A stretch of DNA of 64,000 bases, taken from Eubacteriales bacterium. GTDB lineage: Bacteria; Bacillota; Clostridia; Lachnospirales; Lachnospiraceae. Below the pieces are notes generated by a model. The model worked only from the letters and a program-made list of their open reading frames with translations, made no database searches and had not been told where the DNA came from. The position numbers were made by a program, and so were the translations under genes. Location: the NCBI GenBank assembly GCA_030533235.1, contig JAUNJN010000006.1:1-64000 (forward strand), in the 5' to 3' direction. This document shows positions 54,058-63,046 of this stretch, piece after piece (within the stretch, counting starts at the first letter, position 1; the number at the start of each line of letters is the position of its first letter).

Positions 54058-54962
54058 TATCGATAGTTATGCCGGTGTATAATTCCAGAGAATACATCGT
54101 GGAAGCTGTGGACAGTGCATTACGTCAGCATGTGAAAAAGGAACTGATTATTATGGATGACTGTTCCCGTGATGATAGTGTGGAACGTGTACTTGCATAT
54201 TTTTATAACAAGTATGAGGTAATCGGAAATTTAGAGGCAAAACGACGTGGCATTGCTGCAAATGAGGTTCCACACGATTCGAAAACCGTGCGTCTTGTTT
54301 GGAGTGGATATGTGCGGCGTGTGCATGCAAATCGTCCGACACCACCGGATAAGCCGTTTGTTCGTGTACGTATTTATCGTAATCGAAAAAATCGTGGTGT
54401 GGCACTTGTTAGGGGAAAGGGTGTACTTCTTGCAAATGGGGAGTATGTTGCTTTTCTGGATGCGGATGACAGATGGCTGCCAAATAAATTGGAAAAGCAG
54501 CTTGCGGTGTTGAAGGCGACAGGTGCTTGTCTGTGCAATACTTCAAGACAGCTGATTCGACATGACGGGTCAAAGACGGATATCGTGATTCATACTCCGG
54601 AGCGAATTACGAAGCGGATGTTAGAACATACGAATTATATTAACTGTTCTTCGGTTGTGGCTAAGACGGAGGTGCTGCGCAAATATCCGATGAAGCATAG
54701 TGATGCACATGAGGATTACCTGACCTGGCTTCGTATCTTGAATGCATACGAATCGGTCATCGGAATTGATGAGCCGCTTATGGAGTATCGGTTATCAAAA
54801 TCCGGAAAATCAAGAAATAAATTCAAGGCAGCGTATATGACTTACAAAACCTATCGTTATGCGGGGTACAGCCGGAATAAGGCTGTGCGCATGATGGGGG
54901 CATATGCATGGAACGGTGTGAGAAAGTATATGGGACTGCACATGAATTTTTTTAGAAAGTAG
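54054..54962 (+). CDS. Family 2 glycosyltransferase with an unusual insertion
   Basis: The 302-residue GT-A enzyme starts with MISIVMPVYNSREYIVEAVD and ELIIMDDCSRDDS. The normal continuation NRGVALVRGKGVLLANGEY with FLDADDRW appears only after an extra stretch of roughly 45 residues (about 62-106, VIGNLEAKRRGIAANEVPHD through RPTPPDKPFVRVRIY). That extra piece is basic and proline-containing. It should add a sugar to the polymer made by the preceding genes, which is inferred from coupling (ATGA overlap). Confidence 0.88.
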   Translation: MISIVMPVYNSREYIVEAVDSALRQHVKKELIIMDDCSRDDSVERVLAYFYNKYEVIGNLEAKRRGIAANEVPHDSKTVRLVWSGYVRRVHANRPTPPDKPFVRVRIYRNRKNRGVALVRGKGVLLANGEYVAFLDADDRWLPNKLEKQLAVLKATGACLCNTSRQLIRHDGSKTDIVIHTPERITKRMLEHTNYINCSSVVAKTEVLRKYPMKHSDAHEDYLTWLRILNAYESVIGIDEPLMEYRLSKSGKSRNKFKAAYMTYKTYRYAGYSRNKAVRMMGAYAWNGVRKYMGLHMNFFRK

Positions 54963-54976
54963 AAAGAGGAAGTACA

Positions 54977-55468
54977 ATGGGTTTTCAGTCAATCAATGAA
55001 ATCGAACAGTTTCGTTTTGACGATTGTGTGATTTGCGAGCTCGTAGAAGAGCCGGACAAGGTGGAGCTTGTGGTCGATGCACTAATCGTATGCAGAAACA
55101 ACAGTCAGAATACAAATTTTACGGAAAGCTATGCGGATACGGCGAAGATACGTTTTGCAGGCGGCAAAATAGCAGGCGGCATAAAGGATGGGTTTAAATA
55201 TTATGATGCCAATGAAGTGTTGCTTAGTGAAGTGCCGGATACTTCACTGGATGAAGAGGCATTAATGCGCCTGAAGAAACAATGTGCCGGGGCATATTTG
55301 TATGATATACAAAAGGAGCAGGATACAGATGGCAAAGTCTGCTTTGTGTTAAGTATTGAGTTCATAGATGAGGAGGAACAGACCATGGGCGAATCATACC
55401 GGCTTTTTGTTCCTGCGGAAAAGGTCGTTGTAAATTGGGAACGGTATTTGAATCGTGTTCAGGCATAA
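54977..55468 (+). CDS. Unknown soluble protein at the end of the polymer operon
   Basis: This 163-residue acidic protein has no signal peptide or helix typical of membranes. It has an alternating strand pattern (FDDCVICELVEEPDKVELVV, VCFVLSIEFIDEEEQ), so it is probably mostly beta structure. I recognise no family. AGAGGAAG precedes the ATG, 14 bases after the glycosyltransferase stop. Confidence 0.7.
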   Translation: MGFQSINEIEQFRFDDCVICELVEEPDKVELVVDALIVCRNNSQNTNFTESYADTAKIRFAGGKIAGGIKDGFKYYDANEVLLSEVPDTSLDEEALMRLKKQCAGAYLYDIQKEQDTDGKVCFVLSIEFIDEEEQTMGESYRLFVPAEKVVVNWERYLNRVQA

Positions 55469-55504
55469 AATATGAAAAAACGGATGAAAACTGTTTAGAA
55501 ACCC

Positions 55505-55533
55505 TTTACAAGTGACGATAATTAGCATATAAT
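55505..55533 (+). promoter_or_regulatory. Promoter of the aspS T-box transcript
   Basis: TTTACA and TATAAT are separated by 17 bases, placing the start near 55540, just before the T-box leader. Confidence 0.75.
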
Positions 55534-55539
55534 CATCGT

Positions 55540-55835
55540 AATTGTGATAATAGCGTTGAAGGAGACTGCACGCAAAAGGACATGACAGGGAATATGGTCG
55601 CAGACTGAGAGCCATACCATGACACCTTGTATTGCGGAACACTGCCGGAGCTGGTATATCGAATACTACATGAGTGTTATTGATGGATGACAGTCTAAGA
55701 GAGCTAGATATATTCGGATAATCCACGTTAAGGATTTTGAGAGAGAGTCTGTGCATGCAGATTCTAATGCGGGTGGTACCGCGGATGCTTTGACATTCGT
55801 CCCGAGACTTATATTAGTCTCGGGATTTTCTTATT
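55540..55835 (+). promoter_or_regulatory. T-box leader upstream of aspS-gatCAB
   Basis: The conserved T-box GGGTGGTACCGCGG (55771-55784) is present, followed by a terminator hairpin CCCGAGACT/AGTCTCGGG (55801-55809/55816-55824) and TTTTC. Stem I closes with AGACT (55563-55567) and AGTCT (55692-55696). GAC lies just before that 3' strand at 55689-55691 and is a plausible Asp specifier. Uncharged tRNA would stabilise the antiterminator and switch on the operon. The exact specifier needs a structure alignment. Confidence 0.93.
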
Positions 55836-55880
55836 GCATAGGAAAGTGAGACGTATCAAACAAAAAAAGGAGAGTTAACA

Positions 55881-57629
55881 ATGGAACCAAACAAGTACAG
55901 AGACATGACAATGGCGCAAGTTACCGAAGCGCTTGTTGGAAAAGAAATTCGCTTAGCAGGCTGGGTAGAAAATATCCGTGATCATGGTGGCGTTTCTTTT
56001 GTGGACCTTCGAGATATGTATGGTGTTATGCAGATTGTAATGCGCGACACAACATTATTGGACGGTATTACTCGTGAAGAGTGTATTTCCGTTGCAGGAG
56101 TTGTTGAACACAGAGATGAGGAGACATATAACCCTAAGATTCCTACAGGAACAATCGAACTTGAGGCTCATAAGGTGGATGTTCTCGGAAAAGTATATAG
56201 ACAGCTTCCGTTTGAAGTAACAACATCAAAGGAAGTGCGTGAGGATGTTCGTTTGAAATATCGTTATTTGGATCTTCGTAATCGTAAGGTAAAGGAAAAT
56301 ATGATTTTCCGTTCCAATGTAATCGGTTTCCTTCGTGAGAAGATGACGGAACTCGGATTTATGGAAATTCAGACTCCGATTCTTTGTGCATCATCACCGG
56401 AGGGCGCGAGAGATTATATTGTCCCATCCAGAAAATATAAAGGTAAATTTTATGCATTGCCACAGGCACCACAGCAGTATAAGCAGCTATTAATGGTGTC
56501 AGGCTTTGATCGTTATTTCCAGATTGCTCCTTGCTTCCGTGATGAGGATGCAAGAGCAGACCGTTCGCCGGGAGAGTTTTATCAGCTTGATTTTGAGATG
56601 AGCTTTGCAACACAGGAAGATGTATTTAAGGTTGGCGAGGAGGTTCTTACAGCTGTATTTAAGAAGTTTGCTCCAAAGGGATATGCTGTTACAGAAGCAC
56701 CTTATCCGATTATCAGCTACAAGGAGGCTATGCTTACTTACGGTACAGACAAGCCGGATCTTCGTAACCCACTTCGTATTATCGATGTAACAGATTTCTT
56801 CCAGAAGTGTACATTTGCACCATTCCATGGCAAGACAGTTCGTGCAATTGCAGTGCCTAAGAAGCTTTCAAAGGGACAGCACGAGAAAATGCTCAAGTTT
56901 GCACAGTCTATCGGTATGGGTGGTCTTGGATATCTTGAAGTACTTGAAGATGGTAGCTATAAGGGACCAATCGACAAGTTCATTCCGGATGATATGAAGC
57001 AGGAATTAAAGGATATTGCAGGCTTAAAGGAGCTTGATACAATCTTCTTTATCGCCGATGTGGAAAAGCAGGCTGCATTGTTTGCGGGACAGATTCGTAC
57101 AGAACTCGGAAATCGTTTGGATTTACTTGAGAAAAATGCATATCGTTTCTGTTATATCAATGATTTCCCTATGTTTGAGTACAATCCGGAAGAAAAGAAA
57201 ATTGGCTTCACTCACAATCCGTTCTCTATGCCACAGGGTGGTTTAGAAGCATTAAATGAAAAGGATCCACTTGAGATTCTTGCATATCAGTATGACATCG
57301 TATGTAACGGTGTTGAGCTTTCATCCGGAGCTGTTCGTAACCATGACATGCAGATTATGGAGAAGGCATTTGAAATTGCAGGCTATGACAAGTCTGTATT
57401 GGAGCAGAAATTTGGTGCGTTGTACAATGCATTTCAGTTTGGTGCACCGCCACATGCAGGTATGGCACCGGGTGTGGATCGTATGATTATGTTACTTCGT
57501 AATGAAGAGAATATCCGCGAGGTTATTCCATTCCCGATGAGCGGTACGGCTCAGGATTTGATGTGTGGTGCTCCGAATGAAGTGACCGAGCAGCAGCTTC
57601 GGGAAGTTCATATAAAGATTCGTAGTTAA
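55881..57629 (+). CDS. aspS: Aspartate--tRNA ligase
   Basis: The 582-residue class II synthetase loads Asp on its tRNA. Its OB domain contains VRLAGWVENIRDHGGVSFVDLRD-like sequence near residues 22-45. Motif 2 is FRDEDARADRSPGEFYQLDFEMSF, motif 3 is GMAPGVDRMIMLL, and the bacterial GAD insertion occupies about 290-420. Because gatCAB follows, this may be a non-discriminating type that also makes Asp-tRNA-Asn; this is inferred. AAAGGAGAG precedes the ATG. Confidence 0.97.
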   Translation: MEPNKYRDMTMAQVTEALVGKEIRLAGWVENIRDHGGVSFVDLRDMYGVMQIVMRDTTLLDGITREECISVAGVVEHRDEETYNPKIPTGTIELEAHKVDVLGKVYRQLPFEVTTSKEVREDVRLKYRYLDLRNRKVKENMIFRSNVIGFLREKMTELGFMEIQTPILCASSPEGARDYIVPSRKYKGKFYALPQAPQQYKQLLMVSGFDRYFQIAPCFRDEDARADRSPGEFYQLDFEMSFATQEDVFKVGEEVLTAVFKKFAPKGYAVTEAPYPIISYKEAMLTYGTDKPDLRNPLRIIDVTDFFQKCTFAPFHGKTVRAIAVPKKLSKGQHEKMLKFAQSIGMGGLGYLEVLEDGSYKGPIDKFIPDDMKQELKDIAGLKELDTIFFIADVEKQAALFAGQIRTELGNRLDLLEKNAYRFCYINDFPMFEYNPEEKKIGFTHNPFSMPQGGLEALNEKDPLEILAYQYDIVCNGVELSSGAVRNHDMQIMEKAFEIAGYDKSVLEQKFGALYNAFQFGAPPHAGMAPGVDRMIMLLRNEENIREVIPFPMSGTAQDLMCGAPNEVTEQQLREVHIKIRS

Positions 57630-57662
57630 GCGGATGCTTCCAACAGAAAAGGAGATTTTGAT

Positions 57663-57950
57663 ATGACTATAACAGACGAAACAATCGATTATGTAGGCAT
57701 ATTGGCAAAGCTTGAACTCTCCGGCGAAGAGAAGGAGCAGGCAAAAAAAGATATGTCCAATATGCTTGAATACGTCGGCAAGCTCGATGAGCTCGATACA
57801 GACAATGTTGAGGCGATGAGCCATGCATTCCCGGTGCGTAATGTATTTCGCGAGGATAATGTCACAAATGGCGACGATCGTGAGAACCTTTTAAAAAATG
57901 CTCCGGAACAAAAGGATGGATGCTATAAGGTTCCGAAGACATTTGACTAG
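57663..57950 (+). CDS. gatC: Asp-tRNA(Asn)/Glu-tRNA(Gln) amidotransferase subunit C
   Basis: The 95-residue GatC bridges GatA and Gat[21 protein letters not shown] and [16 protein letters not shown] are family segments, and [13 protein letters not shown] follows. AAAGGAGAT precedes the ATG. It opens gatCAB after aspS. Confidence 0.95.
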   Translation: MTITDETIDYVGILAKLELSGEEKEQAKKDMSNMLEYVGKLDELDTDNVEAMSHAFPVRNVFREDNVTNGDDRENLLKNAPEQKDGCYKVPKTFD

Positions 57951-57961
57951 GAGGTGTGACT

Positions 57962-59434
57962 GTGGATTTGATGCGTTTAACAGCAGTTGAGCTGGGGAAA
58001 AAGATAAAGGCTTCCGAGGTTTCGGTTATGGAAGCAACAAAGGCATGTTTAGATAGAATCCATGCGCTTGAGAGTGAGTACAACTGTTTTGTTACGGTTG
58101 ATGAAGAAGGTGCACTCAAACAGGCAGAAGAGATTCAAAAGCGTATTGATGCGGGTGAGCTTACCGGCCCACTTGCCGGAGTTCCGGTTGCCATCAAGGA
58201 CAATATGTGTATTGAAGGTATGTTAACCACATGCTCTTCAAAGATTTTGAGTAATTTTGTACCGACCTATACGGCAACTGCAGTTCAGTGTTTGCGTGAT
58301 GCCGGTGCCGTTATTATCGGTAAGACGAATATGGATGAGTTTGCGATGGGAAGTACGACAGAGACTTCTTACTACGGAATTACCAAAAACCCATGGGATA
58401 CAAATCGTGTGCCGGGTGGGTCTTCAGGTGGTTCTGCGGCAGCCGTAGCGGCGGAAGAAGTACCATACGCACTTGGTTCTGATACCGGTGGATCGATTCG
58501 TCAGCCGGCAGGATTTTGTGGCGTAACGGGTATTAAGCCTACTTACGGAAGGGTTTCTCGTTATGGTCTCATTGCATACGGTTCATCTTTAGATCAGATC
58601 GGACCGCTCGCAAAGGACGTTACGGATTGTGCAACAATTCTTGATGCGATTTGTAAGCATGATGATAAAGATTCTACATCATACAAGGATGCGGCGGATG
58701 ATTTTACAAGTGCACTTGTAGATGATGTTAAGGGAATGAAAATCGGTATTCCGAGAGACTATTTTGCAGAGGGTATCGATGAGGATGTAAAGAACAGTGT
58801 GCTTCAGGCAGCAAAGGTACTTGAAGCAAGGGGAGCAATTGTAGAAGAATTTGATCTTGGTATGGTAGAATATGCAATTCCTGCATATTATATTATAGCA
58901 TCTGCTGAAGCGTCCTCAAACCTTGAGCGATTTGACGGTGTGAAATACGGCTATCGTACAGACAAATTTACAGACCTTCATAACATGTATAAAAAGACAC
59001 GTTCCGAGGGATTTGGTCCGGAGGTAAAGCGTCGTATTATGCTTGGTTCGTTTGTTTTAAGTTCAGGATATTATGATGCATACTATGTAAAGGCATTGAA
59101 GACAAAGGCACTCATCAAGAAGGCGTTTGACGATGCATTTGCTAAATACGATGTGATTTTGGGACCGGTTGCTCCGACAACAGCGCTTAAGGTTGGAGAG
59201 TCACTTTCCGATCCGATTAAGATGTATCTCGGAGATATTTATACTGTATCTGTAAACCTTGCCGGCTTGCCGGGAATTTCACTTCCATGCGGATATGATA
59301 AGGACGGAATGCCAATCGGTTTGCAGTTGCTTGGTCAGACCTTTGATGAGAAGTCAATTATTCGTGCGGCATATGCATATGAGTGTACACGTGAGTACAA
59401 GCGTCCTGCACAGCTTGAAGAGAGGGGGCTTTAA
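57962..59434 (+). CDS. gatA: Amidotransferase subunit A
   Basis: This encodes 490 residues from the GTG at 57962, seven bases behind AGGAGG; a GTG six bases earlier is too close. It is an amidase-signature enzyme releasing ammonia from glutamine. [20 protein letters not shown] holds the catalytic Lys, and [20 protein letters not shown] with [16 protein letters not shown] holds the Ser-Ser pair. The length is normal. Confidence 0.97.
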   Translation: MDLMRLTAVELGKKIKASEVSVMEATKACLDRIHALESEYNCFVTVDEEGALKQAEEIQKRIDAGELTGPLAGVPVAIKDNMCIEGMLTTCSSKILSNFVPTYTATAVQCLRDAGAVIIGKTNMDEFAMGSTTETSYYGITKNPWDTNRVPGGSSGGSAAAVAAEEVPYALGSDTGGSIRQPAGFCGVTGIKPTYGRVSRYGLIAYGSSLDQIGPLAKDVTDCATILDAICKHDDKDSTSYKDAADDFTSALVDDVKGMKIGIPRDYFAEGIDEDVKNSVLQAAKVLEARGAIVEEFDLGMVEYAIPAYYIIASAEASSNLERFDGVKYGYRTDKFTDLHNMYKKTRSEGFGPEVKRRIMLGSFVLSSGYYDAYYVKALKTKALIKKAFDDAFAKYDVILGPVAPTTALKVGESLSDPIKMYLGDIYTVSVNLAGLPGISLPCGYDKDGMPIGLQLLGQTFDEKSIIRAAYAYECTREYKRPAQLEERGL

Positions 59435-59436
59435 GA

Positions 59437-60873
59437 ATGAGTAAGACATTTGAAACAGTCATCGGACTTGAGGTCCATGTCGAGCTTGCGACAAAGACAA
59501 AGATTTTCTGTGGATGTTCTACTGCATTTGGTGGAGCACCGAATACACATACATGTCCGGTATGTACCGGTATGCCGGGATCTCTACCGGTATTAAACAA
59601 AGCAGTTGTTGAAAAGGCGGTTGCAGTTGGACTTGCAACAAATTGTACCATCACACAAAACTGTAAGTTTGACCGAAAGAATTACTTTTATCCGGATAAC
59701 CCACAGAATTACCAGATTTCACAGCTTTATTATCCGATTTGTCGAGATGGTAAGGTGGAAATCGAAGTGGATGGAAAGAAAAAGTTTGTCCGTATTCATG
59801 AAATCCATATGGAAGAGGATGCGGGAAAGCTTGTTCATGATCCATATACGGACAGTTCGCTCGTAGATTATAATCGTTCCGGTGTACCGCTTATTGAAAT
59901 TGTATCGGAGCCGGATATGCGTTCTGCTGAGGAGGTTATCGCATACCTTGAGAAGCTTCGTCTGATTATTCAGTATCTTGGTGCATCTGATTGTAAGCTT
60001 AATGAAGGCTCTATGCGTGCGGATGTCAATCTTTCTGTTCGCGAGGTTGGCACGGAAAAATTCGGTACAAGAACAGAAATGAAAAACTTAAATTCCTTTA
60101 AGGCAATTGCGCGTGCGATTGAAAATGAGAAGGAACGCCAGATTGATTTGATTGAATCAGGCGAGGAGGTTGTACAGGAAACAAGACGCTGGGATGATAC
60201 AAAGGAATATTCCTATGCTATGCGTTCAAAGGAGGATGCACAGGATTATCGTTACTTCCCGGATCCGGACCTTGTTCCGGTTGTTATCAGTGATGCGTGG
60301 ATGGAAGAAATCAGAGCTCGTCAGCCGGAGCTTCGTGACGAAAAACGTATTCGTTACAAAGAAGAATATGATATTCCTGAATATGATATTGATATTCTGA
60401 CTAACTCAAAGCGTCTTGCAGACATTTTTGAGGAAGCAATTGCACTTGGTGCGGCACCGAAGAAGGTATCAAACTGGCTTATGGTTGAGACGATGCGTCT
60501 TATGAAGGAAGCAGGTATTGATGCGGATGATTTATCATTTTCTGCAGCACATCTTGCAACGATTATCAAGCTTGTTGATACGAAGGTAATTAACGGTACG
60601 GTTGCAAAGGAAGTATTTGAGAAAGTATTTGCCGAAAATATTGATCCGGAAAAATATGTTGAGGAACATGGGTTAAAGACTGTAAATGATGAAGGCGCAC
60701 TTACCGGAGTCATAGAGGAAATCGTTGCTGCAAATCCAAAGTCTGTAGAGGATTACAAGAGCGGAAAGGAAAAGGCAATCGGTTTCTTGGTTGGACAGAC
60801 AATGAAAGCTATGAAGGGAAAGGCAGATCCGGGTGAGGTAAATCGTATATTAAAAGAGGTGCTTTCACGATAA
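59437..60873 (+). CDS. gatB: Amidotransferase subunit B
   Basis: The 478-residue subunit phosphorylates the mischarged aminoacyl-tRNA and accepts ammonia from GatA. Motifs are GLEVHVELATKTKIFCGC, CPVCTGMPGSLPVLN, and RSGVPLIEIVSEPDMRSAEE, with the C-terminal GatB/Yqey helical domain (about 330-478). GAGGGGG precedes the ATG, two bases after the gatA stop. Confidence 0.97.
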   Translation: MSKTFETVIGLEVHVELATKTKIFCGCSTAFGGAPNTHTCPVCTGMPGSLPVLNKAVVEKAVAVGLATNCTITQNCKFDRKNYFYPDNPQNYQISQLYYPICRDGKVEIEVDGKKKFVRIHEIHMEEDAGKLVHDPYTDSSLVDYNRSGVPLIEIVSEPDMRSAEEVIAYLEKLRLIIQYLGASDCKLNEGSMRADVNLSVREVGTEKFGTRTEMKNLNSFKAIARAIENEKERQIDLIESGEEVVQETRRWDDTKEYSYAMRSKEDAQDYRYFPDPDLVPVVISDAWMEEIRARQPELRDEKRIRYKEEYDIPEYDIDILTNSKRLADIFEEAIALGAAPKKVSNWLMVETMRLMKEAGIDADDLSFSAAHLATIIKLVDTKVINGTVAKEVFEKVFAENIDPEKYVEEHGLKTVNDEGALTGVIEEIVAANPKSVEDYKSGKEKAIGFLVGQTMKAMKGKADPGEVNRILKEVLSR

Positions 60874-60912
60874 ACGGAAGATGTTACAAAGAAATCACTG
60901 GAAGGAAGCAGT

Positions 60913-61686
60913 ATGGAGACGAAATATCAAGGCGAAAAAATAGAAGTGTCTCTTCCGAAGTCTCGCAATTTTTTGTGCGTGATTATGCCGGCGTATTATG
61001 AGGGGATCAAGATCAAGGATAATTTGCTTTATGCATCCTCGGTTATATCGGGCTTTGTCAAAAATTACTGTATTATTGCGGTCAATGACGGAAGCACGGA
61101 TCTTACCTTGCAGGGTATAAAGGAAGCGTCTGCCGAAGATAAACATATATCCTATGTGAGTTATGATCAAAATCATGGAAAAGGATACGCGATATGTGCA
61201 GGTGTACATTTTGCGGATGCAAGCTACATTGGATATTTGGATTCGGACATGGAGCTGGATCCAATCATGTTTCGATCCTTTTTGCGGACAATCCAGGATG
61301 AGGATGCCGATATCGCAATCGGTTCCAAGCTGCATAAGCAATCCAAATTAAATTATCCGCTGTGTCGCAGGATTATGAGCTTTGGCTATTATGTGATGCT
61401 GAAGACTATGTTTCGTTTGAAGCTAAAGGATACACAGACCGGAATCAAATTGTTTAAAGCAAGTGTGTTGAAGCCGATTTGTAAGGAGCTTACGACACCG
61501 GGCTTTGCATTTGACATTGAAATATTGGCAAGAGCTTCAATGCAGGGCTGCAAAATTATCGAAATGCCGGTTCGTCTGAATTACAATCGTGACAAAATGA
61601 CAAAATCCAAGGTGTCTTTGAAACAGGTGTTTAATGTTTTTAAGGATACTATGCGGATACGCAGGAATTTGAAACATATGAAATAG
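60913..61686 (+). CDS. Family 2 glycosyltransferase, dolichol-phosphate-mannose-synthase-like
   Basis: The 257-residue enzyme has VIMPAYYEGIKIKDNLLYAS, IIAVNDGSTDLTLQGI and YIGYLDSDMELDPIMF (DxD), then KDTQTGIKLFKAS and TPGFAFDIEILARA. It resembles polyprenyl-phosphate sugar transferases but lacks the C-terminal membrane helices of some members. GGAAGGAAG precedes the ATG. Substrate unknown. Confidence 0.9.
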   Translation: METKYQGEKIEVSLPKSRNFLCVIMPAYYEGIKIKDNLLYASSVISGFVKNYCIIAVNDGSTDLTLQGIKEASAEDKHISYVSYDQNHGKGYAICAGVHFADASYIGYLDSDMELDPIMFRSFLRTIQDEDADIAIGSKLHKQSKLNYPLCRRIMSFGYYVMLKTMFRLKLKDTQTGIKLFKASVLKPICKELTTPGFAFDIEILARASMQGCKIIEMPVRLNYNRDKMTKSKVSLKQVFNVFKDTMRIRRNLKHMK

Positions 61687-61707
61687 AGATATGATAAAGG
61701 GGAAGTT

Positions 61708-62934
61708 ATGCAAACAAAGGAATGTATTGACAGTATCTTGATAAAATATGGTCAAGAACATTTAGTACAATATTGGGATGTATTGTCCGAAGAGGAACGG
61801 AGTGTGCTTGTCAGACAAATTGAAGGTGTGAATTGGAGCTTTTTGGACAGCCTGAGACATCCGAGCGGGGAGGAAACAGGTACGATATCCCCGATTGATG
61901 CGATGACAATCCTGCAAATTGCCGAAAAAAAAGATTTCTATATGGAAGTTGGGTTACAGGCAATTCGTGAGGGAAAGCTTGCGGCTCTTCTTCTGGCGGG
62001 TGGACAAGGCTCAAGACTTGGTTATGATCATCCGAAGGGTACGTTTAATATCGGAATTACAAGGGATCTGTATATATTCCAGCTATTAATGGAGCATACT
62101 ATGGATATTGTAAAGCTTGCAGATGCCTGGATTCCGTTTTATATTATGACGAGCGACATCAACCATGATGAGACGGTTGCATTTTTCGAGAAACATGCAT
62201 ATTTCGGATATAATCCTGACTATGTTCACTTTTTTGTACAGGAGATGAATCCGGCAACGGATTTTGATGGTAAGGTGTTTATGAATTCCAAATATACGTT
62301 GTCGCAGTCACCAAACGGAAATGGAGGTTGGTTTACATCCTTATCCAAATCAGGACTTTTGGAGGGCGTATTGTCTGCAGGCATAGAGTGGATCAATATT
62401 TTCTCGGTGGATAATGTATTACAGCGCATCGCGGATCCGGTTTTTTTGGGGGCGACGATTGCAAATGGCCGTATGTGCGGCGCAAAGGTTGTAGTCAAGA
62501 CGGAGCCGACAGAACGTGTGGGGGCAATTTGCCTTCGCGACAAAAAACCGCATATTGTTGAGTATTATGAGATGAGTCAAGAGATGATGTATCAGAAAAA
62601 TGAGGACGGATTGCTGGCCTATGGATACGGAGTCACCCTAAATTACGTATTTCCGGTTCAAAGATTAAAGGAAACACTCGGCAATGAAATGCCGCTTCAT
62701 ATTGTGAAGAAGAAAATTCCATATATGAATGAGCAGGGAGATTACGTAACGCCGGATGAACCAAACGGATATAAATATGAGACGCTTGCGCTCGATTTGA
62801 TTCATGAGATGGACAGCTGTCTTGTGTATGAGGTGCCGCGCGAATATGAATTTGCTCCCGTGAAAAATAAAGAGGGTGCGGATTCTATTGACACAGCACG
62901 TGCACTTCTTAAACAAAATGGATATTCCCTGTAA
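61708..62934 (+). CDS. UDPGP-family UTP--sugar-1-phosphate uridylyltransferase
   Basis: The 408-residue enzyme belongs to the eukaryote-type UDP-glucose/UDP-GlcNAc pyrophosphorylase family. The nucleotide motif is LAALLLAGGQGSRLGYDHPK, with WINIFSVDNVLQRIADP and the ending region YKYETLALDLIHEMD. It would supply a UDP-sugar for envelope polymers. It lies 21 bases after the glycosyltransferase with AAAGGGGAAG upstream. Confidence 0.93.
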   Translation: MQTKECIDSILIKYGQEHLVQYWDVLSEEERSVLVRQIEGVNWSFLDSLRHPSGEETGTISPIDAMTILQIAEKKDFYMEVGLQAIREGKLAALLLAGGQGSRLGYDHPKGTFNIGITRDLYIFQLLMEHTMDIVKLADAWIPFYIMTSDINHDETVAFFEKHAYFGYNPDYVHFFVQEMNPATDFDGKVFMNSKYTLSQSPNGNGGWFTSLSKSGLLEGVLSAGIEWINIFSVDNVLQRIADPVFLGATIANGRMCGAKVVVKTEPTERVGAICLRDKKPHIVEYYEMSQEMMYQKNEDGLLAYGYGVTLNYVFPVQRLKETLGNEMPLHIVKKKIPYMNEQGDYVTPDEPNGYKYETLALDLIHEMDSCLVYEVPREYEFAPVKNKEGADSIDTARALLKQNGYSL

Positions 62935-62975
62935 AATGTAAAAAAAAGTGTGAACTTTCTTTCACAATGCAAGGG

Positions 62976-63004
62976 TTGAATTTTAGAGAAAAATCATGTA
63001 ATAT
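62976..63004 (+). promoter_or_regulatory. Promoter of the LCP-family gene
   Basis: TTGAAT and TAATAT are separated by 17 bases, about 40 bases before the ATG. A weak hairpin TGTGAA/TTCACA at about 62949-62965 may end upstream transcription. Confidence 0.6.
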
Positions 63005-63046
63005 GTATGGATGATTAAATCACGAAGCGATGAAAGGTTCAGAATT

